In this document: positions 1 through 6,764 of the stretch, one piece after another
Layout: each line of letters starts with the position of its first letter
Numbering within the stretch: the stretch's first letter is position 1
DNA from: Sedimenticola sp.
GTDB lineage: Bacteria > Pseudomonadota > Gammaproteobacteria > Chromatiales > Chromatiaceae
Length of the DNA stretch: 12,592 nucleotides
Reading direction: 5' to 3'
NCBI GenBank assembly: GCA_026197195.1
Contig: JAPHUG010000263.1
Span: 1-12,592, forward strand
Made by a program: the position numbers and the translations under genes
The notes under the pieces: generated by a model
Told to the model about the DNA's origin: nothing
The model's database searches: none
Seen by the model: the letters and a program-made list of their open reading frames with translations, nothing else

Positions 1-44
1 GGAGCCAAGATGGAACGTGATGTCGGCAGGCATCAATTATTCAG

Positions 45-90
45 ACCATCCCTTTCTTATAAACACGTTTTTTTAATCACTAGGGATGGT
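45..90. repeat. 9-bp perfect inverted repeat ahead of the first gene
   Basis: ACCATCCCT at 45-53 is exactly reverse-complemented by AGGGATGGT at 82-90, separated by 28 AT-rich bases that include a run of seven T (68-74). The second arm ends 35 bases before the start codon at 126. It could be a long-loop hairpin in the leader of the first gene or a two-half-site protein-binding element. The T-run is inside the loop, so it is not a standard terminator. What binds it, if anything, cannot be told from the sequence. Confidence 0.5.
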
Positions 91-125
91 GCAATATGCT
101 TTAAATCTTGTAAGAAGGCGTAGCA

Positions 126-590
126 ATGGCAACACAAAAACAGCGCAAAATCCGCTCCAAATCAAGATCCAAAATGGCGACGGACAAAAGGCCGACTTCA
201 GTAACCGCCCCCGGTGTCGATACAACTAATAGGCCCAGACGAGGCCGTCCTGTTTCAGTCGATGCGTTAAAGCGCAAGCTGGAAACACTCCAGCTGCAGT
301 TGAGTAATGAGAAACAGAAGCGACGGGATCAGCTACATAATGCCCAGCTTAAAATAAGCACATTAACCGCTGAACGACGTGCGCTTCGACAGCAGCTTGG
401 CCAGACTAAAAAACGCTTGCAACAGATCGAGTCAGAACAGAAAAGTTTGGCCCGTGAAGAGGCGCTACAGCGACGGATTGAAGAGGCAAGAAATCTAGCC
501 GTCGCCAAGTTTCTTCAGAAGTGGGACAGGCAACAGGCGAAGTCATTAAGCGCAAAAAAGCGTAAGCCGGGACGTCCACGCAAGTCATAG
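126..590 (+). CDS. small basic coiled-coil protein with AT-hook-like ends
   Basis: No firm family assignment. The 154-residue protein is very rich in Lys, Arg and Gln. Residues about 38-43 contain an RGRP core and the extreme C-terminus (about 144-153) contains KRKPGRPRK. Both resemble AT-hook motifs, which bind the minor groove of AT-rich DNA. Between them, residues about 45-125 read as one long charged helix with few helix breakers, expected to form a coiled coil and dimerise, broadly like KfrA-type plasmid or nucleoid proteins. No signal peptide or membrane segment is present. The ATG at 126 is preceded by AAGG at 115-118, a well-spaced ribosome-binding site. The DUF1249 gene starts 29 bases after the stop, so the two may be co-transcribed. 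A role in DNA binding or nucleoid organisation is inferred from composition only. Confidence 0.8.
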   Translation: MATQKQRKIRSKSRSKMATDKRPTSVTAPGVDTTNRPRRGRPVSVDALKRKLETLQLQLSNEKQKRRDQLHNAQLKISTLTAERRALRQQLGQTKKRLQQIESEQKSLAREEALQRRIEEARNLAVAKFLQKWDRQQAKSLSAKKRKPGRPRKS

Positions 591-619
591 TGGGAACAAT
601 CAGGATTTAATAGATCTAA

Positions 620-1129
620 ATGCAGATAACAGACTATTCATTGAGACCTTACTACCCCTGGAGCCTGAAGGCGTTGATTTCAGGTAAGCCCTCAGTGGGT
701 TGGGTGATGGACCTCTGTGATCAGAACTACCGCTACTTGATGCGTTTGTCACCGGACATGCGAAAACTGAATGGGACTTATCTCTCCAGCCTGGAGGGTT
801 CCATGGATCTTTATCTTGAGATCCTGGAGCAGACGCCCTATACCACGCTGCTGCACCTCACCTACTACTTTGCCCATGAGTCCGGTCAACTGCCCGATCC
901 GGATGCCACCATTCGCATCTATCATGATTCCAGACAGGCAGAAGTGCTCAGCTTGAAGCAGAGCAGCCTGCCCTTAAATCAGGGGTTCATCAGGCCTACC
1001 CTGGAGCAGAAGTGGAAAGTCGGCCTGTTTCTCTCCAAATGGCTCTCTTATTGCGTTCATCAGGGGCACCGCTTTCATGCCGGACACGCCACGCTTCGTT
1101 CAAGTGAGGAGCCGTTGGCGCCAGCCTGA
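620..1129 (+). CDS. DUF1249 (YqiB-like) protein
   Basis: This 169-residue cytoplasmic protein matches the DUF1249/YqiB family from memory of the family pattern: YTTLL at 74-78, the RIYHDSRQAEV block at 99-109 (RLYHDARMAEV-like in relatives), and the LEQKWKVGLFLSKWL stretch at 128-142. The function of the family is unknown. In enterobacteria yqiB sits near nudF and cpdA, but neither is visible here. The ATG at 620 has only a weak, distant purine-rich site (AGGA, about 14 bases upstream), so translation may partly depend on the preceding gene 29 bases away. The C-terminal tail after about residue 150 looks less conserved. No terminator with a U-tract was seen downstream. Confidence 0.85.
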   Translation: MQITDYSLRPYYPWSLKALISGKPSVGWVMDLCDQNYRYLMRLSPDMRKLNGTYLSSLEGSMDLYLEILEQTPYTTLLHLTYYFAHESGQLPDPDATIRIYHDSRQAEVLSLKQSSLPLNQGFIRPTLEQKWKVGLFLSKWLSYCVHQGHRFHAGHATLRSSEEPLAPA

Positions 1130-1291
1130 CGGTATGTATTCGCTTCAATACAGGCTACCCTTCAGATAATAAAACAGCCCCGACTTTACTCGTTTACAGT
1201 TGTTAACAATCAATATAACTAATTGAAAAATATAGTAACAAATACGATATTCCGTGTTTGTTTCAGCTCTCCAAGTAGACTAAATCCAATA

Positions 1292-1331
1292 TTTGTTGAC
1301 AATTTCCATAGGAAAATGATAGTTTTATAAC
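1292..1331 (+). promoter_or_regulatory. iscR promoter overlapped by a candidate IscR type 1 site
   Basis: TTGACA (1296-1301, all six consensus bases) is followed after 16 bases by GATAGT (1318-1323). An alternative reading is TTTCCA (1303-1308), 17 bases, then TATAAC (1326-1331). A 25-base window at 1292-1316 matches the IscR type 1 consensus (ATASYYGACTRWWWYAGTCRRSTAT) at 16 positions by hand count. It covers the -35 element, as the autoregulatory site does in Escherichia coli. A second, weaker match starts at 1272 (GACTAAATC core at 1278-1286). Negative autoregulation by [2Fe-2S]-IscR is the likely meaning. Confidence 0.55.
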
Positions 1332-1375
1332 CAAGTAAATGACTAGGTAATTATTCACCGGGCGAGACTAAGATT

Positions 1376-1858
1376 ATGAGACTATCTACTAAAGGGCGTT
1401 ATGCCGTAACTGCAATGCTGGATCTCACACTGAATGGTAGTGATGGACCAGTAACATTAGCCGAAATCTCTGAGACTCAGGGGATCTCCTTATCCTATCT
1501 GGAGCAGCTTTTTGCCGCCCTGCGTAGCAAGCAGTTGGTCAAAGGGGTACGTGGACCGGGTGGTGGTTATTATCTTGGCCGTGAGGCGGATGAGATTTCA
1601 ATTGCGGACATCATCTGCGCAGTAGATGAGTGGGTGGAGTTCACCCGCTGTGGTGGCAACCGTGACTGCCAGGATGGAAAACGGTGTCTGACTCATAACC
1701 TCTGGGATGATTTGAGTAACGAAATTTTCTCATTTCTGCAAAGTATCACACTGGCCGAGCTGGTTGAACGTGGCGGTCTGAAAGAGCAAGGCTGCAGAAA
1801 AGAGAAGGAAAAGGCCAGCATTATGCCGACCGCTTCAGCGGATACCGCTGCTGCTTAA
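1376..1858 (+). CDS. iscR: Fe-S cluster-sensing regulator IscR (Rrf2 family)
   Basis: IscR is a dimeric winged-helix transcription factor that uses a [2Fe-2S] cluster to report Fe-S status and controls isc/suf genes and its own promoter. The 160-residue protein opens with the Rrf2 signature [11 protein letters not shown] and carries the recognition-helix region [14 protein letters not shown] (37-50) and the wing RGPGGGYYL (59-67). The cluster ligands Cys92, Cys98, Cys104 and His107 sit at exactly the positions known for E. coli IscR. The last 25 or so residues are a Lys/Glu then Ala/Ser-rich low-complexity tail. A strong terminator follows 31 bases after the stop, and the next gene is convergent. 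The usual iscS-iscU-iscA-hscBA-fdx genes are therefore not directly downstream, and this is a single-gene unit. The ribosome-binding site is weak (GGGCGAG, 1360-1366). The alternative, a general Rrf2 repressor, is unlikely given the four ligands. Confidence 0.93.
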   Translation: MRLSTKGRYAVTAMLDLTLNGSDGPVTLAEISETQGISLSYLEQLFAALRSKQLVKGVRGPGGGYYLGREADEISIADIICAVDEWVEFTRCGGNRDCQDGKRCLTHNLWDDLSNEIFSFLQSITLAELVERGGLKEQGCRKEKEKASIMPTASADTAAA

Positions 1859-1889
1859 AACAGCTTCGAAAAATGTCTCACTGCATTTG

Positions 1890-1914
1890 GGCCGCCCTCT
1901 GGGCGGCCTTTTTT
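1890..1914 (+). terminator. intrinsic terminator of iscR
   Basis: GGCCGCCC (1890-1897) pairs perfectly with GGGCGGCC (1901-1908) across a three-base loop, followed directly by six T (1909-1914). This is a textbook Rho-independent terminator in the forward direction. On the reverse strand no U-tract follows the hairpin, so it should not end the convergent kinase transcript efficiently. Confidence 0.93.
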
Positions 1915-1967
1915 ATGGAGGCCTTGATCTCTTTTGTTGGTGCATAATGCGCGTTGACCGGCACTTA

Positions 1968-3908
1968 TTATGCTTGTGGGAAAAGCAGTGTAATGGTGGT
2001 TCCTTGCTCGTTGTTTGAGTGAACGGAAATGTCACCACCCAGCCCGTCAACAATGCGCTTTACAATACTCAGCCCTAGGCCGGTGCCGTTGGTCTTGGTG
2101 GTAAAGAACGGGTCAAATAACTTTCCGACATGCTCTTCTGGTATCGGCACACCCGGGTTATTGATAACGACTTTTAGAGAGCGGGAGAGCGGTTCGTCCG
2201 TTAGTTGCCAGTGAATGGCGCTGCCATTGGGGGCCGCTTCACAGGCATTTCTGGCCAGGTTAAGGAAGACTTGTATCAGGCGGTCGGGATCACCCTGCAT
2301 GACCATTGAGGCTGCACTGCTCTTGCAGTGAAACTGTTGCTGTTTTTGTTCGGCAATAGCCTTGTGAGTCTCCAGTAGTTGCAGTAGCAGCTGCTTGAGG
2401 TCAACGGGTTCAAGTTTTAGTTGCAAGGGTTTGGCGTAGAGCAATATCTCTTCCAGCAGGCGGGCCATACGTTCGGCTTCCTTGTGTGCCAGGTTGGCCC
2501 GCTTGCTGGCTGCTGAGGGCAGCTCCACTTTCTGGAAATAGTCCAGTGCCATACTGATGGTTGAGAGTGGGCTGCGAATCTCATGGGCGATGCCTGAGGC
2601 AAATCCGCCTATGGCGGCCAGGCGACTATGCTCAGCCAGGCGAACGGTTTTGCCAAAGCTATGGGTGATCAGTCCAGCAATATTGGTCAACAGTTCCAGA
2701 TGTTCTGACGTATAGGCATTCTTTTCGCTGGTGGCAAAGGCCAGTACTGCCGGGATCGGGCTAAACTCTGTGACAGGCAGGAAAATGGCGTCCTTCAATC
2801 CGTCATTGATCAGATGATTAAGAAATTGAAAATCGGGGTTTTCACTTCCGGTTTCCGGCATATTGGGAATGTGTAACGGTTCGCCTGACTCAAGTGCCTT
2901 CAGCAGCAGGGTGTTTTTCAATGGATACCGACTGCGTTGTGCGATTTCAGGTTTCCCACTGCGATAACTCCCTTCCAGCACAATGGTATTGTTGTCATAG
3001 GTAACAAACAGGGCGCCCACCCAATCCAGGGGTAGCAGGGCGGAAAACTCTTCAGCAACGAATCCGAGCGTCTCATTCAAATCTGAGCCTTGCTGGATTT
3101 TGTCAATTAACCGGAAGATGGCGTCCAGCCGCATTGACAGGGTGTTAAATGAACGCGTCATCATGGCCAGCTCATTTTCGCTGGCAACAGGTACCTGGAA
3201 ACCAAAGTCACCCTGGGCGACCTTGTCGAAGCCATTGACGGCATAACGAAGGGGTTTGAGTACGGCAAGATAAAACCAGCCGAATACGCCGAAAGTGATA
3301 ATGACCGCTGTCAGCAACAGCGCCAGATGGAGTTGATAGACTTGGTTGAGTTGCTGCTCAGTCTGTTCCTGAATCTTTGTTAGAAGAATGTCGATGGCCG
3401 CTGCAAGAGGTGAATGGTAGCGGGCAATATATTCGGCCGCACGCTCCAGCCGGGGCATACCCTTATCATCTCCAAGCGCCTCAAAAATACCCTCTCTGAA
3501 CGCCTTCCAAATCTCTTCAACCGCAAATACCGCTTGTTGGGTGGCCGGGGTGAGATGGGGATGATAGGTGTCGCCAAAATTGGTTAAGGCCGGTGAAAAC
3601 TCCTTGGCCATGAAACTGTGGGTGATGCTGTCTACCATCTCGACTTGACCGTGGATGGCTCGATAGTAGAGTTTGACATCCCGCTCGTAGCTGCTGCTGT
3701 CTTCAGGGACGTTCATGGCATAGTTCAGTCCCAGGGTTACAAGGTTTTGAGCAGACTGTTCCAGGCGGGTGGTAATGTTGAGGAGGACGTTATAACTCTG
3801 CTGTTCATTAAGGGCCACCATGCTGAGGGTAAAAATTGAACCAAACAGCAACATGATCAGCACAAGTGCTGCGGCAATTTGGGTCTTTAACATCTTCAGC
3901 AGTTTCAT
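1968..3908 (-). CDS. membrane sensor histidine kinase (HAMP-GAF-HisKA-HATPase)
   Basis: Orthodox two-component sensor kinase of 646 residues from the chosen ATG at 3908. TM1 is at about 9-33, a mostly helical periplasmic sensor region at about 34-190, TM2 at about 193-217, HAMP at about 218-265 and a GAF-like domain at about 275-420. HisKA follows with phospho-acceptor His442 in GIAHEIRSPLS. The ATPase domain has an N-box (NLARNACEA, Asn554), a G1 box of the NPGVPIP variant seen in some kinases, and DPFFTTK then GTGLGLS. There is no receiver domain. The layout resembles NtrY/ZraS-type kinases, but the signal is unknown. The frame stays open to a TTG at 3998. That extension has a Pro-rich, non-conserved look and contains a C8 tract, and the ATG puts TM1 right at the N-terminus, so it is preferred. 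Its ribosome-binding site is poor (GGAG about 18 bases away), so the start is uncertain. No response regulator is adjacent. Confidence 0.9.
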   Translation of the reverse strand: MKLLKMLKTQIAAALVLIMLLFGSIFTLSMVALNEQQSYNVLLNITTRLEQSAQNLVTLGLNYAMNVPEDSSSYERDVKLYYRAIHGQVEMVDSITHSFMAKEFSPALTNFGDTYHPHLTPATQQAVFAVEEIWKAFREGIFEALGDDKGMPRLERAAEYIARYHSPLAAAIDILLTKIQEQTEQQLNQVYQLHLALLLTAVIITFGVFGWFYLAVLKPLRYAVNGFDKVAQGDFGFQVPVASENELAMMTRSFNTLSMRLDAIFRLIDKIQQGSDLNETLGFVAEEFSALLPLDWVGALFVTYDNNTIVLEGSYRSGKPEIAQRSRYPLKNTLLLKALESGEPLHIPNMPETGSENPDFQFLNHLINDGLKDAIFLPVTEFSPIPAVLAFATSEKNAYTSEHLELLTNIAGLITHSFGKTVRLAEHSRLAAIGGFASGIAHEIRSPLSTISMALDYFQKVELPSAASKRANLAHKEAERMARLLEEILLYAKPLQLKLEPVDLKQLLLQLLETHKAIAEQKQQQFHCKSSAASMVMQGDPDRLIQVFLNLARNACEAAPNGSAIHWQLTDEPLSRSLKVVINNPGVPIPEEHVGKLFDPFFTTKTNGTGLGLSIVKRIVDGLGGDISVHSNNEQGTTITLLFPQA

Positions 3909-4102
3909 AGCACGACGCAGGCTTGCTCCACTCTGTGTAAACAGTGAACAACAGATTACAGAAGGGGGGGGATTATTGAAAGCGTGGAGAGAATCCAACG
4001 TGAATGACCATGCACGCCTTTCATGACATTAACACCGGTGGCTCTAGGTCGTGGCGTTTCGGATCTTGGTCAAATGCGTCGAGGTGTGGTTGCTCAGGTT
4101 AC

Positions 4103-5341
4103 TCAATGACCTTCGAGTAGTTCCTCTATTGCATTAATCTCTTTTTCAGCTTCGTTAATGATGGCTATTGAAGTGAGTGGATTCAGTTTGCCACCGGCAA
4201 TTTTATGGAAGGCAGGTGATAGATCTGGCGAGGGAAGATTGCGCATCTCAGGTGTGCCCACGTAGGAGAACAGCTGGGCCACGATCACCAGGTCGGTGTA
4301 ATCGGCGGGTTGGTCATTATGTCTGAACCATTCATCACAACTGAGTACCGTATCAATATCGCTCTGCGGGAAACCCCAGCTACGAAGAATTAGCGCGCCC
4401 ACCTCGCCTTTCAGGGCGTTTACCAGGCTGTCGAGTTTTTGTGGGTCATTCAGCAGGGTTGGTTGTTCTGAGGCCGCAATCAGAATGGGGATTACCCCAA
4501 TGTCATGAATCAGTCCCGTCAGGATGGCTCGATCAGAGATCAGGCCGGGGGACATGCAGGCCAGTACATGGGATATGGCCGCTACTCGTCGACTATGAAG
4601 CCAGAGCTGTTTCATCCGTTTTTGAACCAGCTCTGAGTCAGTCTGGAACAGGTTTTTTAACACAAAGCTGGTCACCAGGTTTCGGGTGTTGCCATAACCC
4701 AGTCGGGTCACGGCATCCCGGCAATCAGTAATGGTTTTTTCGCCACCAAAGGCAGGGCTGTTGGCTGTTCTGATCAGGCGGGCAGCCAAGGGTGGATCGG
4801 CCGTGATGATACGGGCCAGATCATCACTGCTGCTGTTTGGATTCTCAACGGCTTTGCCGATTTTAACAGCGATGTCCGGCATGCTGGGTAGTTCGTAATC
4901 GCCGGATTGAATCTGCTGATAAAAACTCATATAGATCTGGTCTTCCAGATTGTCCTCTTTCAGTTCAATGCCCGTATTGCTGGACTGCTGTGTTTCCCAC
5001 CAGCAGGTATAAATACTGGCGATCAGATCCTGCGGGATGCAGAGCAGTTCAACCGGGCTGTTGCAGAGTGCCTGGATGGCGCCAGTAGGCCTGGGTGCTG
5101 CCAGTGGTATCAAGGCTTCTGGTGAACCGGCGTTGACGGATCGGGTGGAGCCATCTTCGAGCACCAGGGAGACACTGCCCTCTGTCAGATAGAGACTCTC
5201 AGGGGCGATGTCGGAGGCATAGAGATCCAGCCCCTGGCTGGCCTGCTCACTCCAGGCCTGCTGAGCGATATAATCCAGGACGGGTTCAGGTAAACCGCGC
5301 AAGGGGAGCAATTGGCTGATTTCAGAGGCTGTAATAGGCAC
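4103..5341 (-). CDS. HDOD-domain signalling protein with N-terminal cNMP-binding-like region
   Basis: The 412-residue cytoplasmic protein has two parts. Residues about 10-115 look like a degenerate cyclic-nucleotide-binding beta-barrel (SLYLTEGSVSLVLEDGSTRSV is characteristic in rhythm), without an evident phosphate-binding cassette. Residues about 145-345 are an HDOD domain, starting at LPSMPDIAVKI, with DPPLAARLIRTANSPAF in the middle. The HD-type residues His249 (LWLHSRR) and His279-Asp280 (LIHDIG) are present, although many HDOD proteins are not hydrolases. HDOD proteins are linked to signalling, motility and stress regulation, often with two-component systems. The start is GTG at 5341. 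No in-frame ATG lies nearby, and an in-frame stop lies 57 bases upstream. No clear ribosome-binding site is seen. The kinase gene lies 194 bases downstream on the same strand, and a functional link is plausible but unproven. Confidence 0.85.
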   Translation of the reverse strand: MPITASEISQLLPLRGLPEPVLDYIAQQAWSEQASQGLDLYASDIAPESLYLTEGSVSLVLEDGSTRSVNAGSPEALIPLAAPRPTGAIQALCNSPVELLCIPQDLIASIYTCWWETQQSSNTGIELKEDNLEDQIYMSFYQQIQSGDYELPSMPDIAVKIGKAVENPNSSSDDLARIITADPPLAARLIRTANSPAFGGEKTITDCRDAVTRLGYGNTRNLVTSFVLKNLFQTDSELVQKRMKQLWLHSRRVAAISHVLACMSPGLISDRAILTGLIHDIGVIPILIAASEQPTLLNDPQKLDSLVNALKGEVGALILRSWGFPQSDIDTVLSCDEWFRHNDQPADYTDLVIVAQLFSYVGTPEMRNLPSPDLSPAFHKIAGGKLNPLTSIAIINEAEKEINAIEELLEGH

Positions 5342-5463
5342 GTTGGTAGCAATACCCGTGGTCAGGTGAAACGGTATTATGCGTGATTGAACGCTTCAAG
5401 AGGGTATCGGCAGTAGACTAATTCCCTTTAATGATGACAGCGCTGGCAATCTCGCCACACAAG

Positions 5464-5492
5464 TTTAGCTGGGGCGTTAAATACGCTATTAT
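5464..5492 (+). promoter_or_regulatory. candidate promoter of the prmB operon
   Basis: TATTAT at 5487-5492 is a good -10 element (five of six consensus bases). At the ideal 17-base spacing, TTTAGC (5464-5469) matches the -35 consensus at only three positions. It lies 29 bases before the prmB start, in the divergent gap between the HDOD gene and prmB. Confidence 0.4.
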
Positions 5493-5521
5493 TCGCGTTC
5501 TTACCCTGTTGGCCTGAACCG

Positions 5522-6436
5522 ATGACCGAAGCAATCCAAAACCTGCAAACCTTGAGGGATTTTATCCGTTGGGGCGCCAGTCGTTTTACCGAGGCGAATC
5601 TCTACTACGGCCACGGGACGGATAATCCGTTTGATGAGGCGATCAGTCTGGTCCTTTTTGCCCTCTCCATGCCCCATGATCTGCCGCCTGCCTATCTGGA
5701 TGCGCGTCTGACGCCGGAGGAGAAAACGCGGGTATATGAACTCTTTCAGGAGCGCATTGTTCGTCGGGTGCCGGCCGCCTACCTGACCCATCATGCCACC
5801 TTTGCCGGTCTGGATTTTTATGTCAATGACCAGGTGCTGGTGCCTCGATCGCCCATCGCAGAATTGATTGAAACCCGCTTTGAACCCTGGATTCAGCCTG
5901 AAACGGTCACTCGTGTGCTGGATCTCTGTACCGGCAGTGGCTGTATAGCCATCGGTTGTGCCTATGCCTTTGAAGAGGCCGATATTGATGCGGTGGATAT
6001 CTCGCCCGAGGCCTTGGCGGTGGCGGCAGTGAATGTTGAGCGTCATGACATGGAGGGCCGGGTTGAGGCGATTCAATCGGATCTGTTTGAAGGGCTGCAT
6101 GGACGACATTACGACATTATCGTCAGCAATCCACCCTATGTAAGCTATGAGGAGATGACCACCCTGCCTGATGAGTATCACCAGGAGCCGACGCTGGGTC
6201 TTGAGGCAGGAGAAGAGGGGCTGGAGATCGTTTGTCGAATACTTCGTGAGGCAAGCGATTATCTTGAACCCGATGGCATTTTGGTTGTCGAGGTAGGTAA
6301 CAGTGAATATGCCCTCTGTGAACGGTTTCCTGATGTGCCTTTCCTATGGCTTGATTTTGAACGCGGTGGGCACGGGGTTTTTCTCCTGACGGCCGAGCAG
6401 CTAACCGAGTACCAAGAGATTTTTGATGAAGGATAA
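5522..6436 (+). CDS. prmB: PrmB, 50S ribosomal protein L3 glutamine N5-methyltransferase
   Basis: PrmB uses S-adenosylmethionine to methylate a glutamine of ribosomal protein L3 during 50S assembly. The 304-residue protein is close to the usual length of about 310. The N-terminal helical substrate domain contains YGHGTDNPFDEA (29-40), which sets PrmB apart from PrmC/HemK. Then come VLVPRSPIAELI (105-116), SAM motif I LDLCTGSGCIAI (133-144), the acidic motif VDIS (158-161) and the catalytic NPPY (203-206), which binds the target glutamine amide. The following LPDEYHQEPTLGLEAG block (215-230) is also PrmB-like. The ATG at 5522 is used; no strong ribosome-binding site precedes it. The next gene begins 8 bases after the stop, making this the first gene of a three-gene operon. 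In E. coli prmB is next to aroC, so the neighbourhood differs. Confidence 0.95.
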   Translation: MTEAIQNLQTLRDFIRWGASRFTEANLYYGHGTDNPFDEAISLVLFALSMPHDLPPAYLDARLTPEEKTRVYELFQERIVRRVPAAYLTHHATFAGLDFYVNDQVLVPRSPIAELIETRFEPWIQPETVTRVLDLCTGSGCIAIGCAYAFEEADIDAVDISPEALAVAAVNVERHDMEGRVEAIQSDLFEGLHGRHYDIIVSNPPYVSYEEMTTLPDEYHQEPTLGLEAGEEGLEIVCRILREASDYLEPDGILVVEVGNSEYALCERFPDVPFLWLDFERGGHGVFLLTAEQLTEYQEIFDEG

Positions 6437-6444
6437 GCGTTAAT

Positions 6445-6762
6445 ATGGCAATCCAACGTGCGAGAACGGCGCAAGAGTATGCAGAGTGGGTTAAACAGGC
6501 CCATTTTGAAGTGGGTGATTTAAAAGAGTGTCTGCTCTATGAGATGGAGGAGATGGCCACGTTTCCTGCCTATCTGGAGCCGCTGGAACGGGGAGTAGGA
6601 GAACTTTACCAATCAATGTGTGATGGCACTTACGCCTTCGGCCGGGATGATCTCCCCTTCATGGAGGTGGCGAATCGCCATGGTGATGACATTCCCTTCA
6701 ATACGCTTTTGCAACAGATAAACGAGACCCATCGCCGTGGTCTTGATGTAGGCGAGGATTAA
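6445..6762 (+). CDS. conserved-looking small protein of unknown function
   Basis: I do not recognise a named family. The 105-residue, acidic, soluble protein has no signal peptide or membrane segment. Notable stretches are AQEYAEWVKQAHFEVGDLKECLLYEMEEM (residues 9-37, predicted helical), FGRDDLPFMEVANRHGDDIPF (65-85) and INETHRRGLD (91-100). The compact, aromatic and charged pattern looks like a real folded protein, not a chance frame. Coding support comes from its fit in the operon: it starts 8 bases after prmB and ends 2 bases before hemN. AAGGA at 6429-6433 lies upstream of the ATG at a longer than ideal distance. Its product probably shares expression with PrmB and HemN, but no specific role can be given. 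Confidence 0.85.
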   Translation: MAIQRARTAQEYAEWVKQAHFEVGDLKECLLYEMEEMATFPAYLEPLERGVGELYQSMCDGTYAFGRDDLPFMEVANRHGDDIPFNTLLQQINETHRRGLDVGED

Positions 6763-6764
6763 TT

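Noticed and set aside
1..123. Frame open from the window edge to a TAG at 121, which could be the tail of an upstream gene or a 37-codon peptide from the ATG at 10.
   Set aside because: The translated stretch shows no recognisable protein character, includes the T-run and both inverted-repeat arms, and the region is AT-rich like a spacer. It is not excluded without upstream sequence.
1135..1152. Hairpin TGTATT/AATACA after the DUF1249 gene as a terminator.
   Set aside because: The stem is only six mostly A-T pairs with no T-run after it, so it is too weak to call.
3909..3998. Using the TTG at 3998 as the kinase start.
   Set aside because: The added 30 residues look non-conserved and Pro/Cys-rich and displace the first membrane helix from the N-terminus. 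The ATG at 3908 is preferred, though its ribosome-binding site is weak.
5501..6181. A 226-codon open frame antisense to prmB.
   Set aside because: prmB is certain on the other strand. The antisense product has no recognisable domain, and long antisense frames are expected from the codon bias of real genes.
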